Assembly (NCBI GenBank): GCA_964432885.1
Contig: CAYSPG010000001.1
Span: 372,001 to 436,000, forward strand
Reading direction: 5' to 3'
DNA: 64,000 nt
From: CAYSPG01 sp964432885
GTDB taxonomy: Bacteria; Bacteroidota; Bacteroidia; AKYH767-A; OLB10
Below the pieces are notes generated by a model that worked only from the letters and a program-made list of their open reading frames with translations, ran no database searches and had not been told where the DNA came from. This document shows positions 33,045 to 42,145 of the stretch, piece by piece; the first letter of the stretch is position 1; the number at the start of each line of letters is the position of its first letter. Position numbers and translations under genes: made by a program.

Positions 33045-34237
33045 AAGTTCTTCAACTTTGTTTACGGGTTCCCTTTCCGCCTCAGGATGGAGCCACTATT
33101 GCAATGAGCAACCTTGCCAATTCACTATGCGATGCAGGCGCTGATGTTACCATGCTTGCGTTTAATACCAAAAAACATTTTGTAAACCTAAGCGCAATTG
33201 ACCAAAACATTAAAAGTAAATTTAATTTGCAAACTGTTTACCTGGATGCTTCTGTAAAAGTTGTACCTGCATTTTTAAATTTATTTAAATCCCATCAATC
33301 GTACAATATCATACGTTTTGATGTTCCCGAGTTTCATGATAAGTTAAAGGATATTTTGGCACGTAATAAGTTTGACATTGTGCAATGTGAAGGCTTGTTT
33401 TTAAGTCCTTACGCGCAAACCATTCGCAACCATTCATCGGCCAAAATTATTTTGCGTGCCCACAATGTAGAGTGGCTTATTTGGCACCGGTTGGCCGAAG
33501 CATGTACCAATGCTGTAAAAAAAAAATATTTGCAACTGCTAACCCGCAGGCTTAAAAAGTACGAAAACGATGCAGTAAATAAATTTGACTGCATTGTGGC
33601 ACTTACCATGCAAGACAAAAAACTTTTTGAGCAAGACGGCTGCAAGGTACCCATTGTGATTGCACCTATAGGAGTAAATACGCATGAATACACATCCACT
33701 CTAAGACATTCGCACGAAATGCTCTCTTTGTTTCATTTAGGCTCGATGGATTGGATGCCCAACATTGAAGCCGTTGATTGGTTTTTAAAAAATGTGTGGA
33801 GTACGATTAAAACAAATGCAAACACAAAACTTTATTTGGCCGGAAAAAACATGCCAAAGCGTTTGCTTTTGTTAAACATGCAAAACACCATTGTGGAGGC
33901 CGAGATTACCGATGCCAAAAAATACATGGCTGCTAAGGATGTTATGATAGTGCCATTGCTTAGCGGTGGAGGTATGCGCGTAAAAATTATTGAAGGCCTT
34001 GCTATGGGAAAAGCTATTGTTTCAACTTCAATTGGTGCCGAAGGAATTGATTACACTCATGAAAAAAATATCCTTATTGCCAACACACCACAGGAGTTTG
34101 CAAATAGCATATTAAAACTTACCGATAAAAAATTTTTTCAATCGCTGTGTAATAATGCCCGGCAGTTAGCACTTGAAAAGTATGATAATGCCCAAATTGG
34201 TAAAAACGTTTTTGAATACTACCAGAACATTGTCTGA
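33041..34237 (+). CDS. Glycosyltransferase, GT4 type (398 aa)
   Basis: This is a two-domain GT-B protein. The N-terminal acceptor half starts KVLQLCLRVPFPPQDGA, and the C-terminal donor half contains GGGMRVKIIEGLAMGK (about 308-323) with the conserved Glu that contacts the nucleotide sugar. It ends VFEYYQNIV. No membrane helices. Substrates cannot be read. Translational coupling to LptF/G (ATGA overlap) suggests a role in lipopolysaccharide or another surface glycan. It converges on carA with only 9 bp between stop codons. Confidence 0.87.
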   Translation: MKVLQLCLRVPFPPQDGATIAMSNLANSLCDAGADVTMLAFNTKKHFVNLSAIDQNIKSKFNLQTVYLDASVKVVPAFLNLFKSHQSYNIIRFDVPEFHDKLKDILARNKFDIVQCEGLFLSPYAQTIRNHSSAKIILRAHNVEWLIWHRLAEACTNAVKKKYLQLLTRRLKKYENDAVNKFDCIVALTMQDKKLFEQDGCKVPIVIAPIGVNTHEYTSTLRHSHEMLSLFHLGSMDWMPNIEAVDWFLKNVWSTIKTNANTKLYLAGKNMPKRLLLLNMQNTIVEAEITDAKKYMAAKDVMIVPLLSGGGMRVKIIEGLAMGKAIVSTSIGAEGIDYTHEKNILIANTPQEFANSILKLTDKKFFQSLCNNARQLALEKYDNAQIGKNVFEYYQNIV

Positions 34238-34246
34238 CAAAAAAAA

Positions 34247-35371
34247 TCAGGCAGTAACAAACTTTTCTTTAACCTCTTTAACAGCGTTTACAAAATCGTC
34301 AAATAAATAACGCGCATCGTTTGGTCCGGGTGCGGCTTCGGGATGGTACTGAACAGAAAAGGCTCGCTTGTTTTTTACTTTAATTCCTTCAATGCTATTG
34401 TCATTTAAATTGCGGTGCGTAATTTCTACTTTGTTGTTTGCAATTACATCTTCGGCAATAACTCCAAAGCCGTGATTTTGGGATGTAACTTCGGCATGGC
34501 CGGTTATTAAATTTTTTACAGGATGGTTTATTCCACGGTGGCCGTTAAACATTTTAAATGTTTTTATTCCGCAGGCTTCGGCAAGCATTTGGTGACCAAG
34601 GCAAATTCCCATCAGCGCTTTATCCGATTCTAAAATCTGTTTAACCGTATTAACAGCACCGGGCATAACGGCTGGGTCGCCCGGGCCGTTAGATATCATG
34701 TAACCATGCGGATTAAATTTTTCCATCTCGGCAAACGTAGCACTCATTGGAAATACTTTTACAAAGCAGCCTTTGTCGGCAAGTATGCGCAGTGTGTTTT
34801 CTTTTACACCCAAATCAATTACTGCCACACGGTAATAAGCAGAAGGGTTGCCATACTCATAAGCAATTTTTGTTGACACGGTTGATGATAACTCCAATCC
34901 TTCCATGGATGGAACCTTGTCAAGAATTTTTTTTAGCTTGCTTACATCAAGTTCTTCCGAAGAAATTACGGCATTCATGGCTCCTTTATCGCGCACGTGT
35001 TGTACAATGGCACGTGTATCCACATCGCTTATCACCACCATGTTTTGTTCAACAAAGTATTCGTGTATGCTTTCGTTACCTTGCTTGCGCGAATAGTGTT
35101 CTGAAAAATTACGACAAACCAATCCAGCAATTTTTATTGTTTTTGATTCTGCCTCGTCATTTTTAATTCCGTAATTGCCAATGTGCACATTGGTCATTAC
35201 CATTATTTGCGATTTGTAGGATGGGTCGGTAAAAATTTCCTGGTAGCCGGTCATGCCAGTATTAAAGCAAATTTCGCCTGTGGCTGTACCGATTTTACCG
35301 GCTGATTTGCCATAGTATGCTGTGCCGTCTTGTAATAGTAATATTGCGGGGGATTTTTGGAAATACTTCAT
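34247..35371 (-). CDS. carA: Carbamoyl-phosphate synthase small (glutaminase) subunit
   Basis: This 374-aa protein has the CarA N-terminal domain (LLLQDGTAYYGKSAG, GEICFNTGMTGYQE) and a C-terminal class I glutamine amidotransferase. The nucleophile Cys lies in GICLGHQML (about 256), and His/Glu lie in QYHPEAAPGP. It supplies ammonia to CarB for arginine and pyrimidine synthesis. carB is not adjacent, so the gene appears to stand alone. A TATTTTTG box sits 17 bases upstream of the ATG. Confidence 0.95.
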   Translation of the reverse strand: MKYFQKSPAILLLQDGTAYYGKSAGKIGTATGEICFNTGMTGYQEIFTDPSYKSQIMVMTNVHIGNYGIKNDEAESKTIKIAGLVCRNFSEHYSRKQGNESIHEYFVEQNMVVISDVDTRAIVQHVRDKGAMNAVISSEELDVSKLKKILDKVPSMEGLELSSTVSTKIAYEYGNPSAYYRVAVIDLGVKENTLRILADKGCFVKVFPMSATFAEMEKFNPHGYMISNGPGDPAVMPGAVNTVKQILESDKALMGICLGHQMLAEACGIKTFKMFNGHRGINHPVKNLITGHAEVTSQNHGFGVIAEDVIANNKVEITHRNLNDNSIEGIKVKNKRAFSVQYHPEAAPGPNDARYLFDDFVNAVKEVKEKFVTA

Positions 35372-35387
35372 TTTTTAAAAAGTTTTG

Positions 35388-35395
35388 CAAAAATA
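35388..35395 (-). promoter_or_regulatory. Candidate -7 box of carA
   Basis: TATTTTTG on the minus strand matches TAnnTTTG and lies 16 bases before the ATG. No -33 TTTG is evident. Confidence 0.35.
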
Positions 35396-35472
35396 AGCCT
35401 TTTGATGAAAGGTGTAAAAAAAAAAATTTACTAACGAAAAAGTTGTATTTGTTAAAAACACGCTATTCCTTT

Positions 35473-36252
35473 TTAAAGGTTATTCGCCTCACTAATCAAC
35501 TCAGCAATATCCTTAACCCTTACCGTTTGCTCCTTTTCAAAATGCTTTACACCATCGGTAATCATAGTCATACAAAAAGGGCAGCCTACGGCAATAACAT
35601 CGGGGCTGGCTTGTAAAATTTCCTGGGTGCGCTCTATGTTAATGTCTTTGTTTCCTTTTTCGGGCTCTTTAAACATTTGTGCACCACCTGCCCCACAGCA
35701 CAGGCCCTTGGCGCGGCTGCGTTTCATTTCAAAAAGTTCGGCATCCAATTTTTTAATTACATCGCGGGGTGCTTCGTACACATCATTCGCCCTGCCTAAA
35801 TAACATGGGTCATGAAAAACAATTTTCTTACCCAAAAACATTCCACCTTGTACCTTTAGTTTACCATCATTAATTAATTGCTGTAACAACATGCTGTGGT
35901 GCAACACCTCATAGTTTCCGCCCAACTGCGGGTATTCATTTTTTAATGTATTAAAACAATGCGGGCAGGCAGTTACTATTTTCTTTATTTCATATCCATT
36001 AAGCAACTGAATATTCATCAATGCCTGCATTTGAAAAAGAAATTCGTTGCCGGCACGTTTTGCAGGATCACCTGTGCAACTTTCTTCGGTGCCAAGAACC
36101 GCAAATGAAATGTTACACTGATTTAAAATCTTTGCAATGGCCTTTGTTATTTTTTGTACACGCTGGTCAAATGAACCTGCGCAACCAACCCAGAAGAGGA
36201 TTTCGGGAGTTGTTCCTTCGGCAATATATTCTGCAACTGTTTTTATTTTCAT
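35473..36252 (-). CDS. Cysteine-rich (CCG) iron-sulfur subunit, HdrB/GlcF-like
   Basis: The start is set at the ATG at 36252 (MKIKTVAEYIAEG), because the longer frame uses a TTG. Two CCG-type cysteine modules are visible. The first runs from WVGCAGSFD through GTEESCTGD to ACPHCFNTL. The second runs from HDPCYLGRAN through GLCCGAGGAQMF to GCPFCMTM. Such domains bind a noncubane [4Fe-4S] cluster in heterodisulfide reductase HdrB/D and in GlcF/LutA-type oxidases. The upstream gene (stop 18 bp away) supplies a membrane and ferredoxin subunit, so the two likely form one quinone-linked redox complex. The electron donor is unknown. Confidence 0.88.
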   Translation of the reverse strand: MKIKTVAEYIAEGTTPEILFWVGCAGSFDQRVQKITKAIAKILNQCNISFAVLGTEESCTGDPAKRAGNEFLFQMQALMNIQLLNGYEIKKIVTACPHCFNTLKNEYPQLGGNYEVLHHSMLLQQLINDGKLKVQGGMFLGKKIVFHDPCYLGRANDVYEAPRDVIKKLDAELFEMKRSRAKGLCCGAGGAQMFKEPEKGNKDINIERTQEILQASPDVIAVGCPFCMTMITDGVKHFEKEQTVRVKDIAELISEANNL

Positions 36253-36270
36253 TTCTTCTCTATTCAAATC

Positions 36271-37572
36271 TTAATCTTCGTTTTTCCAATTCAATCTGTC
36301 AGCCGGACTAAACTGCCACGGTGCCTGGTTATTTTCAATCTTTGTAAACATGCCGTTCAACTCCTGAGGCGCTGCACTTTGTTCCATTACCAAAAATCTG
36401 CGCATATCAACAATGATTGAGAGTGGGTCAATATTTACAGGGCAGGCATCTGTGCATGCATTGCATGTTGTGCATGCCCACAACTCTTCTGGAGAGATAT
36501 AATTATTTAATAATGTTTTTTCGTCTTTAAAATCTTTTCCGTGCTTGTCAATATTTTTTCCTACTTCCTCCAACCTGTCGCGTGTGTCCATCATTATTTT
36601 GCGTGGCGATAAAAGTTTACCTGTAATATTTGCAGGACACACCGATGTGCATCTTCCGCACTCGGTACACGTATATGCATCCATCAATTGTTTCCAAGAT
36701 AAATCTTTTACATCTTGAGCACCAAAGCGCATGGGTGCAGCATTAGGGTATACAGGCGGTGGCGTTAGTGATGGATCCATCATTAACTTAACTTCATTAG
36801 TAACACTTTCAAGATTTGAAAATTTTCCTTTTGCGTTTAAGTTGCTGTAATACACATTAGGAAAAGCAAGAAGAATATGAAAGTGCTTGGAAAAAGGGAT
36901 GTAATTTAAAAATGCCAAAATGCCGATGATGTGCAGCCACCAGCATACGCGCTCAACCAATTGAAGATTGAATACTGAAGATTGAATATTAAACAACGAA
37001 CTGATTGGAAAGCTACCGGCTTTTACGTAGTGCTCAACATTTTGCTGTTGCAGCTGATAATCGCATGCATTCATGGTTAAAAACAAACTCATTAAAATAA
37101 TTTCGGTAATTAAAATAGCATTGGCATCGGTGCGCGGAAAAGATGTCATCTCTTTGCTCCAAAAGCGTTTTAGTTTTAAAATATTTCTTCTTACCAAAAA
37201 AACCACACAGGCAACTATAACAAGCAATGCAAGGATTTCGAAACTGCCGATTAAAAAATTATAAAGGTTCCCAAGAAAAGCAAAGATGCGGTGCGTTCCA
37301 AAAATGCCATCAATAATAATTTCTAAAACTTCAAAGTTGATGATGATAAAGCCGACATAAATTATGATGTGAAAAAATGCTGCTACAGGTCGCACCGTCA
37401 TTTTACTTTGGCCAATGGCAACCAGCAACATTGTTTTCCAGCGAAGACCAGGATTATCGGTTCTATCTTCATCGCGACCTAGCAAAATATTGCGCCTTAT
37501 TTTACCAACGCTTTTTGCAAAGAAAAATGAACCAGTTGAGAGGATTAATATAAAAAAAATACTGCTTAACAT
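36271..37572 (-). CDS. Membrane [4Fe-4S] oxidoreductase subunit (433 aa)
   Basis: Five membrane helices occupy roughly residues 3-235 (nitrate-reductase-gamma/HdrE-like). A soluble part then holds two ferredoxin motifs: CTECGRCTSVCPANI (about 306) and CTTCNACTDACPVNI (about 366). The fusion of a cytochrome-b-like membrane part with an HdrC-like ferredoxin, followed by a CCG subunit, resembles DsrMK or HdrDE modules. Residues about 193-204 (FNIQSSVFNLQ) are coded by an imperfect ~15-bp tandem repeat, which looks like a tolerated insertion in a loop between helices. Confidence 0.87.
   Translation of the reverse strand: MLSSIFFILILSTGSFFFAKSVGKIRRNILLGRDEDRTDNPGLRWKTMLLVAIGQSKMTVRPVAAFFHIIIYVGFIIINFEVLEIIIDGIFGTHRIFAFLGNLYNFLIGSFEILALLVIVACVVFLVRRNILKLKRFWSKEMTSFPRTDANAILITEIILMSLFLTMNACDYQLQQQNVEHYVKAGSFPISSLFNIQSSVFNLQLVERVCWWLHIIGILAFLNYIPFSKHFHILLAFPNVYYSNLNAKGKFSNLESVTNEVKLMMDPSLTPPPVYPNAAPMRFGAQDVKDLSWKQLMDAYTCTECGRCTSVCPANITGKLLSPRKIMMDTRDRLEEVGKNIDKHGKDFKDEKTLLNNYISPEELWACTTCNACTDACPVNIDPLSIIVDMRRFLVMEQSAAPQELNGMFTKIENNQAPWQFSPADRLNWKNED
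36961..36994. repeat. Imperfect 15-bp duplication, (T)TGAAGATTGAATA(C/T) x2
   Basis: Two near-identical units of 14-15 bp lie in the coding sequence of the membrane Fe-S subunit and are translated as a duplicated FNxQ-type peptide. Confidence 0.8.
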
Positions 37573-37573
37573 T

Positions 37574-37654
37574 GTTTGATGTTTGTGGTTTGTGGATTTG
37601 GTTTTGTGGTTTGTGGTTTGTTGGCTCTACGTTGTGCAACTTCAAACATCAAAC
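37574..37654. repeat. GTTTGTG-type imperfect tandem repeat with a flanking 12-bp inverted repeat
   Basis: Between the MCE gene and the Fe-S gene, GTTTGTGGTTTGTGG-like units repeat with variations to about 37625. The block is bounded by GTTTGATGTTTG (37574-37585) and its exact inverse CAAACATCAAAC (37643-37654). The right arm reaches the stop codon of the MCE gene. It could form a hairpin between the two cistrons. Confidence 0.7.
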
Positions 37655-38583
37655 TATTTATCCTTTTTCCCAAACACAGAAACATGCACATAGCGCTTGG
37701 GGTTTGCTTTTAAATCAATTAATAATTTATCAAGACTGGCGGATGCAGCGTTTAAATTAACATACAAACTATCGTCATTAATAATTTTACCTAATGATCC
37801 TTCACCTTTATCAATTTTATGAAGAACAGAGTTTAAATCGGCAAGTGCCTTGTTGGCATTGTCAATGGTGGTGGCAAGTTTTAATCGGGCAAGGGTATCG
37901 CTTACAGCACTAAGGTTTTTTAATATGTTGGCAATTTCGCTGTTGTTATTTTTTAAGTTGGCAGCTATCAAATCCACATTACTAAGCAATGAGTTAAGTT
38001 TGCTTTTATCATTTGAAACAAGGTGGTCAATACTACCAGTAGCATGTTCAAGATTAGCAAATGTTTTATTTAAACTGCGGCTTGATTCGGCATTAAGCAA
38101 ATTGGCAAGCGCATGTGCCAGCGTATCAAGCGAACTTACCAAACCTTCGGCTTTATCTTTAAATGGAAGAATTTGTTCGGATAGTCCTTTTTTACTAAAG
38201 CCTGAAAGTGTGTCTTTATTTTGCGCAGGTGTTTTATCTTTTCCATAAACCAGTTCAACCGCTTTGGTACCTAATATATCACTGGTAACAATATTTGCCT
38301 CAGTAGATTTTGGAATAAACACATCATCATCAATTTTAAGCGTAAGCACAAGCCTGCCTGATTTGTCATCGGCATACCTAACATCAGCCACCTGCCCTAC
38401 TTTGTATCCGTTAAGCAATACAGGATTTGATTTTACCAAGCCTCCAACGTCATCGTATACAGCAAAAAATTTATTCGTAGTGGTAAACATGTCGGTACCC
38501 TTAAGGTAATTCATCCCCCAAAGCAAACCGGCAATGGTAAGGGTTATAAAAATTCCGACTTTAAGTTCGTTGGTTATTTTCAC
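37654..38583 (-). CDS. MCE-family (MlaD-like) lipid transport protein (309 aa)
   Basis: The start is a GTG at 38583, and MKITNELKVGIF is the usual MlaD opening. One membrane helix (about 10-28) is followed by an MCE domain (about 36-115: FFAVYDDVGGLVKSNPV, VNGYKVG-like) and a long helical C-terminus (130-300) that would form a coiled barrel extension. MlaD hexamers carry phospholipids between inner and outer membranes. In Bacteroidota this gene commonly lies beside the amidase and LptD, as here except for the inserted LTA-synthase-like gene. No mlaE/mlaF permease genes are seen nearby. Confidence 0.9.
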   Translation of the reverse strand: MKITNELKVGIFITLTIAGLLWGMNYLKGTDMFTTTNKFFAVYDDVGGLVKSNPVLLNGYKVGQVADVRYADDKSGRLVLTLKIDDDVFIPKSTEANIVTSDILGTKAVELVYGKDKTPAQNKDTLSGFSKKGLSEQILPFKDKAEGLVSSLDTLAHALANLLNAESSRSLNKTFANLEHATGSIDHLVSNDKSKLNSLLSNVDLIAANLKNNNSEIANILKNLSAVSDTLARLKLATTIDNANKALADLNSVLHKIDKGEGSLGKIINDDSLYVNLNAASASLDKLLIDLKANPKRYVHVSVFGKKDK

Positions 38584-38660
38584 AAATATATTTTTATTGA
38601 TGGCGAATGTAGGAAATCAACTAATTTAAAAAATCAAAGGCAATTATTTGAATTAACAAT

Positions 38661-40598
38661 CTAATTATTTTTCCCTACCAACTTTTTTTCTATCAGGTAT
38701 TGTGTAGTTTGCAACATGGAGTAAGCATAGCTTTTCATACTGTCAACAATTACACTGTTAATGCCTGTTGGTTGCAAAACATACTCTGGTTTTCTTTTAT
38801 AAACATATTCACTTCCATACTTGTCAATTACAAGATATGTATCCGGCCCAATCACGCAAAGCCTGTTATCTTGCGAAAAATAAGCAAACGGTCTTTTATG
38901 CTTTAGCAAGTTAACTCCAAGTGTATTATTCACATACGATATTCCTACCATATCCATTAAAGTAGGATAAATATCGGTTTGCATGCCAAAGTTTTTATTT
39001 TGTGCTGCAGAAAATGTGCTATCGGAACAGTAAATTAATAATGGTACGTGATTAAATGACAAGGGTGCTTCGAGATTTGAGGGAAGGTTTATACCATGGT
39101 CAGCAACAAAAACAAAAATTGTATTGTTAAACCATTTTTTTGCTTTACACTTTTCAAAAAATTGTTGCAAAGCAAAATCAGCATACTCATATACCTGATC
39201 AAAAACTTCTTTGCTTTTGGGTTTAAAGGTTGTACGTGTTGGCGTTTGATAAGGAGGATGCGTGCTGATGGTTAATATAGTTGTGAAGAATGGTTTGTTT
39301 TGCAACGAAAGCGAATCGGTTTTTTTTAGAGAAAAGTCAAAAAGAAACTCATCATTAACACCCCACACATTTTCCATTTCGGCTTTCGGATAATCTTTTG
39401 AACCATATATCTTGTCCATTCCGTTTCGCAGTAAAAAGTAATTCATATTATCAAACTGATCGTCATGCGTACAAAAGAGCATATTGGTATATCCATTATC
39501 CTTTAACGTATTTAATATGCCATCAAAGTGCAAATTGCTTGACAAGACATTGCTCATAGGATGTATTGCCATTAATGAAGGAAAGCTGCATAGGGTACCA
39601 TAAACACCATTACAGGTATGGATGCCGCACGAATAAAAATCAGAAAAAAATAAACTTGCCTCGCTTAACGAATCAAGAAATGGAGTTAGATTTTTTTTTG
39701 AATTGCCATACTTCATGCGGTTTGCACTCATGCTTTCCATCAATACAAGCACAATATTTTTTTTTTCAGAATGTGCATCGTTTTCAACCTGGTTAGCTAT
39801 GGAAAAGTTGTTTGCTATTGTCTTAATACCTAAATAGTTTTGGGCCAATGTTATGGCTTTATCTTCGGGCATGTAATCTATTTTAAACAAACTTAAACTC
39901 TCAAAAAATGTATGAACGGGATTTAATGTGAGTTGGTTTATAAAAACATTTTTACTAAAAAAAGCTTCTTTAATTTGTGGCGGATGGTTTTTATTAAACC
40001 CTCTGGCAGCATAAATTATCAACCCAACGGTTATTAAAAAATATACCATTCGGGTGGAAGTTTTCTTTCTGTATAAACTGTTTGTTTCAAGAATCTTTTT
40101 TTTAAGCCAAACAAGAATTACTGCTAATGCTATAATTACAGATATAAACAGTACCATAAAAAAATAAAACTGCCTGTCAGCAAAAACATATTGTATTGAT
40201 TGTTTAAAATCGGCAAGCCAAAGCAAAACGGAAGTTGTTAAGCGCGATTTAAAAAATTTGTAATAAGGAATATCGGCACATAACATTAACACAACAATTA
40301 AAAATGAAAAATAAATTATGCCAAGAGTTACGGTTATAATCCTTTGGGATGATTTTTTTAAGAACGAGTTTATCAACAACAGTAAAGCAGGCAACATAAT
40401 CAGGTACGATGTCACCATTGCATCAAATTCAAAGCCTGTTTTAAACGAAAATTTAATTTGAGCAGTTTGAAGCGCTCCTGCGTTAAAGCTGTGCACTTTG
40501 TAAAACAAAAACCTGAAACATGTAAATAGAATAATGTAAACACAAAAAACTGTGGATAAAAAAAGCAGCGGATGTCTTACGGTTTTATTTGTCTGCAT
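38661..40598 (-). CDS. LTA-synthase-like phosphoglycerol transferase / sulfatase (645 aa)
   Basis: Five membrane helices fill residues about 10-205, followed by an extracytoplasmic alkaline-phosphatase-superfamily domain (about 280-620). Visible active-site blocks are LVLMESMSANRM (metal Glu), CGIHTCNGVYGTLCS (Thr nucleophile, about 328), ISTHPPYQTP and VADHGINLP (metal Asp/His). In Gram-positives this fold makes lipoteichoic acid. In Gram-negatives relatives transfer phosphoglycerol or phosphoethanolamine to glycans or lipids, which is the likelier role here. It lies between the amidase and the MCE gene. Confidence 0.88.
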   Translation of the reverse strand: MQTNKTVRHPLLFLSTVFCVYIILFTCFRFLFYKVHSFNAGALQTAQIKFSFKTGFEFDAMVTSYLIMLPALLLLINSFLKKSSQRIITVTLGIIYFSFLIVVLMLCADIPYYKFFKSRLTTSVLLWLADFKQSIQYVFADRQFYFFMVLFISVIIALAVILVWLKKKILETNSLYRKKTSTRMVYFLITVGLIIYAARGFNKNHPPQIKEAFFSKNVFINQLTLNPVHTFFESLSLFKIDYMPEDKAITLAQNYLGIKTIANNFSIANQVENDAHSEKKNIVLVLMESMSANRMKYGNSKKNLTPFLDSLSEASLFFSDFYSCGIHTCNGVYGTLCSFPSLMAIHPMSNVLSSNLHFDGILNTLKDNGYTNMLFCTHDDQFDNMNYFLLRNGMDKIYGSKDYPKAEMENVWGVNDEFLFDFSLKKTDSLSLQNKPFFTTILTISTHPPYQTPTRTTFKPKSKEVFDQVYEYADFALQQFFEKCKAKKWFNNTIFVFVADHGINLPSNLEAPLSFNHVPLLIYCSDSTFSAAQNKNFGMQTDIYPTLMDMVGISYVNNTLGVNLLKHKRPFAYFSQDNRLCVIGPDTYLVIDKYGSEYVYKRKPEYVLQPTGINSVIVDSMKSYAYSMLQTTQYLIEKKLVGKNN

Positions 40599-40659
40599 AA
40601 GTAAAAATCGATATTCATGCAGGAAAAAATCATCTTGAAAAAACTAAAATAATTTCTAT

Positions 40660-42021
40660 TTACTTTTTTATTTCCTGCGCCTCTTTAATCGTAATACGTT
40701 TGCCTTTAAAATAAGCAGTAACAAATGCATCGGCAAAGCCCTGTTTACGAATTACGTTTTGCGCTGCTGTGGCTTTTGAGTACGAAGTATGCGTGCCGCT
40801 TACTACACGTATAAGTCCATCATCCCCTTTAATAGTTCGTACACCGCTAACACCTATAAACCGGCTCATTTCTTTTTTGGTTTCTTCGTGTATTGCTCCT
40901 AACTGAACTGTAAAAATTAAATCAGGCTGTTTTGATTCTGCAATTTTAGTTTCAGGTTTGGGTTCTTCTTTTATTTTTTCAGTAACAACTTTGGGCGCTT
41001 CATTTGTTTCTGCAGTTTTGTTTTCTTCGGGTTGCTTTGCAATTGGTTTTGATTCGGCAGGCTTTTCTGTTGTGTCTTTTTCAATTTCCACTTCCTTTTC
41101 TGTTTTCTTTACAGGTATGCTTTCAGGCTTTGGTGTTTCAAATTTAGGTTCTTCAATTTCTTTTTTCTCTTCAGGCTTTACCGCAGGTAAATTTTTTGGT
41201 GCATCATTTTTAGGCACCACCGGTGCTTCGGCTTCCTGACTGCCTGTTTCCATATCTACTTTGTATTCGTAAAACGCGCGATAAATGGCTGTGGCTATTG
41301 TGCTTTGTCCTTTGTCTGACAATAAATATTTTTCTTCGGTTTTATTGGTTAAAAATCCGGTTTCAATTAGCAAACTTGGCATGGTGGTACGGTACAATAC
41401 TAAAAAGCCCGCCTGTTTTACTCCTCGGTTATAACGACCGGCATATTCTTCAAACTGATTTTGAACCAATGAAGCCAACTTTAAACTTTGAGATAAAAAT
41501 GCATTTTGATACAAGGAAAAAATAATGTTTGCCTCGGGCGAATTCGGGTCAAAGCCATCGTACTTCTGCTTGTAATCTTTTTCTAAAAGTACGGATGAAT
41601 TTTCGCGCCTGGCTACATTCAGGTTGTCATCTGTTTTGTGTAATCCCATCACGTAAGTTTCGGCACCAAATGCCGATGGCCCACCACTGTTGCAATGAAT
41701 ACAAATAAACAAGTCGGCCTTGCTTCTGTTGGCAATTTCAGCGCGTTCATGCAACTCTACAAACACATCTGTTTTGCGTGTGTAAATTACATTGATTTCA
41801 GGAAATTTTTCCTCAATAAGCTTCCCCAGTTTAAGTGCCACATCAAGCGCCACATGTTTTTCTTTACCCGATGAGCCCAAACAACCGCTATCGTGTCCGC
41901 CATGCCCGGCATCTATTACAATGGTTTTTATTTTATACGAATGTTTGTGGCTACCCGTAACAAAAGACGAGAACAGGAATACTAAACAAACAATGGAACC
42001 TAAAAGTAATTTACGCAACAT
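40660..42021 (-). CDS. N-acetylmuramoyl-L-alanine amidase with SPOR-like tail (453 aa)
   Basis: A signal peptide (1-23) precedes an Amidase_3 catalytic domain (30-255). Zinc ligands are His40 (DAGHGGHDSG), Glu54, His about 109 (CIHCNSGG), and the catalytic Glu is in LLIETGFLTN. A P/E/K-rich linker (265-370) leads to a ~80-aa C-terminal SPOR-like domain (FTVQLGA ... VVSGTHTSYSKATAAQ), which binds denuded glycan at the septum. It cleaves the stem peptide from muramic acid during cell separation. It is divergent from lptD across 124 bp, a conserved arrangement in the phylum. Confidence 0.93.
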   Translation of the reverse strand: MLRKLLLGSIVCLVFLFSSFVTGSHKHSYKIKTIVIDAGHGGHDSGCLGSSGKEKHVALDVALKLGKLIEEKFPEINVIYTRKTDVFVELHERAEIANRSKADLFICIHCNSGGPSAFGAETYVMGLHKTDDNLNVARRENSSVLLEKDYKQKYDGFDPNSPEANIIFSLYQNAFLSQSLKLASLVQNQFEEYAGRYNRGVKQAGFLVLYRTTMPSLLIETGFLTNKTEEKYLLSDKGQSTIATAIYRAFYEYKVDMETGSQEAEAPVVPKNDAPKNLPAVKPEEKKEIEEPKFETPKPESIPVKKTEKEVEIEKDTTEKPAESKPIAKQPEENKTAETNEAPKVVTEKIKEEPKPETKIAESKQPDLIFTVQLGAIHEETKKEMSRFIGVSGVRTIKGDDGLIRVVSGTHTSYSKATAAQNVIRKQGFADAFVTAYFKGKRITIKEAQEIKK

Positions 42022-42078
42022 TTCTAAAACTATCCCCTTTCACTCAGGGAATTATCATTATTTATTGACTCTGAATTT

Positions 42079-42086
42079 TAACTTTG
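42079..42086 (+). promoter_or_regulatory. Candidate -7 box of lptD
   Basis: TAACTTTG matches TAnnTTTG in the divergent region between amidase and lptD, 59 bases before the ATG. No -33 TTTG at the usual distance. Confidence 0.35.
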
Positions 42087-42145
42087 CACATTCATTTAAA
42101 ATCACTCAAAAATAATTTAATCTGCAAAGCGTTTTGTTTTTTAGC

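Noticed and set aside
37574..37654. 12-bp inverted repeat as an insertion-sequence end or attachment site
   Set aside because: There is no transposase or integrase, no target duplication, and the interior is only a GTTTGTG repeat.
38583..38590. TATATTTG box as promoter of the MCE gene
   Set aside because: It overlaps the GTG start codon itself, so transcription would begin inside the gene; likely a chance match in AT-rich DNA.
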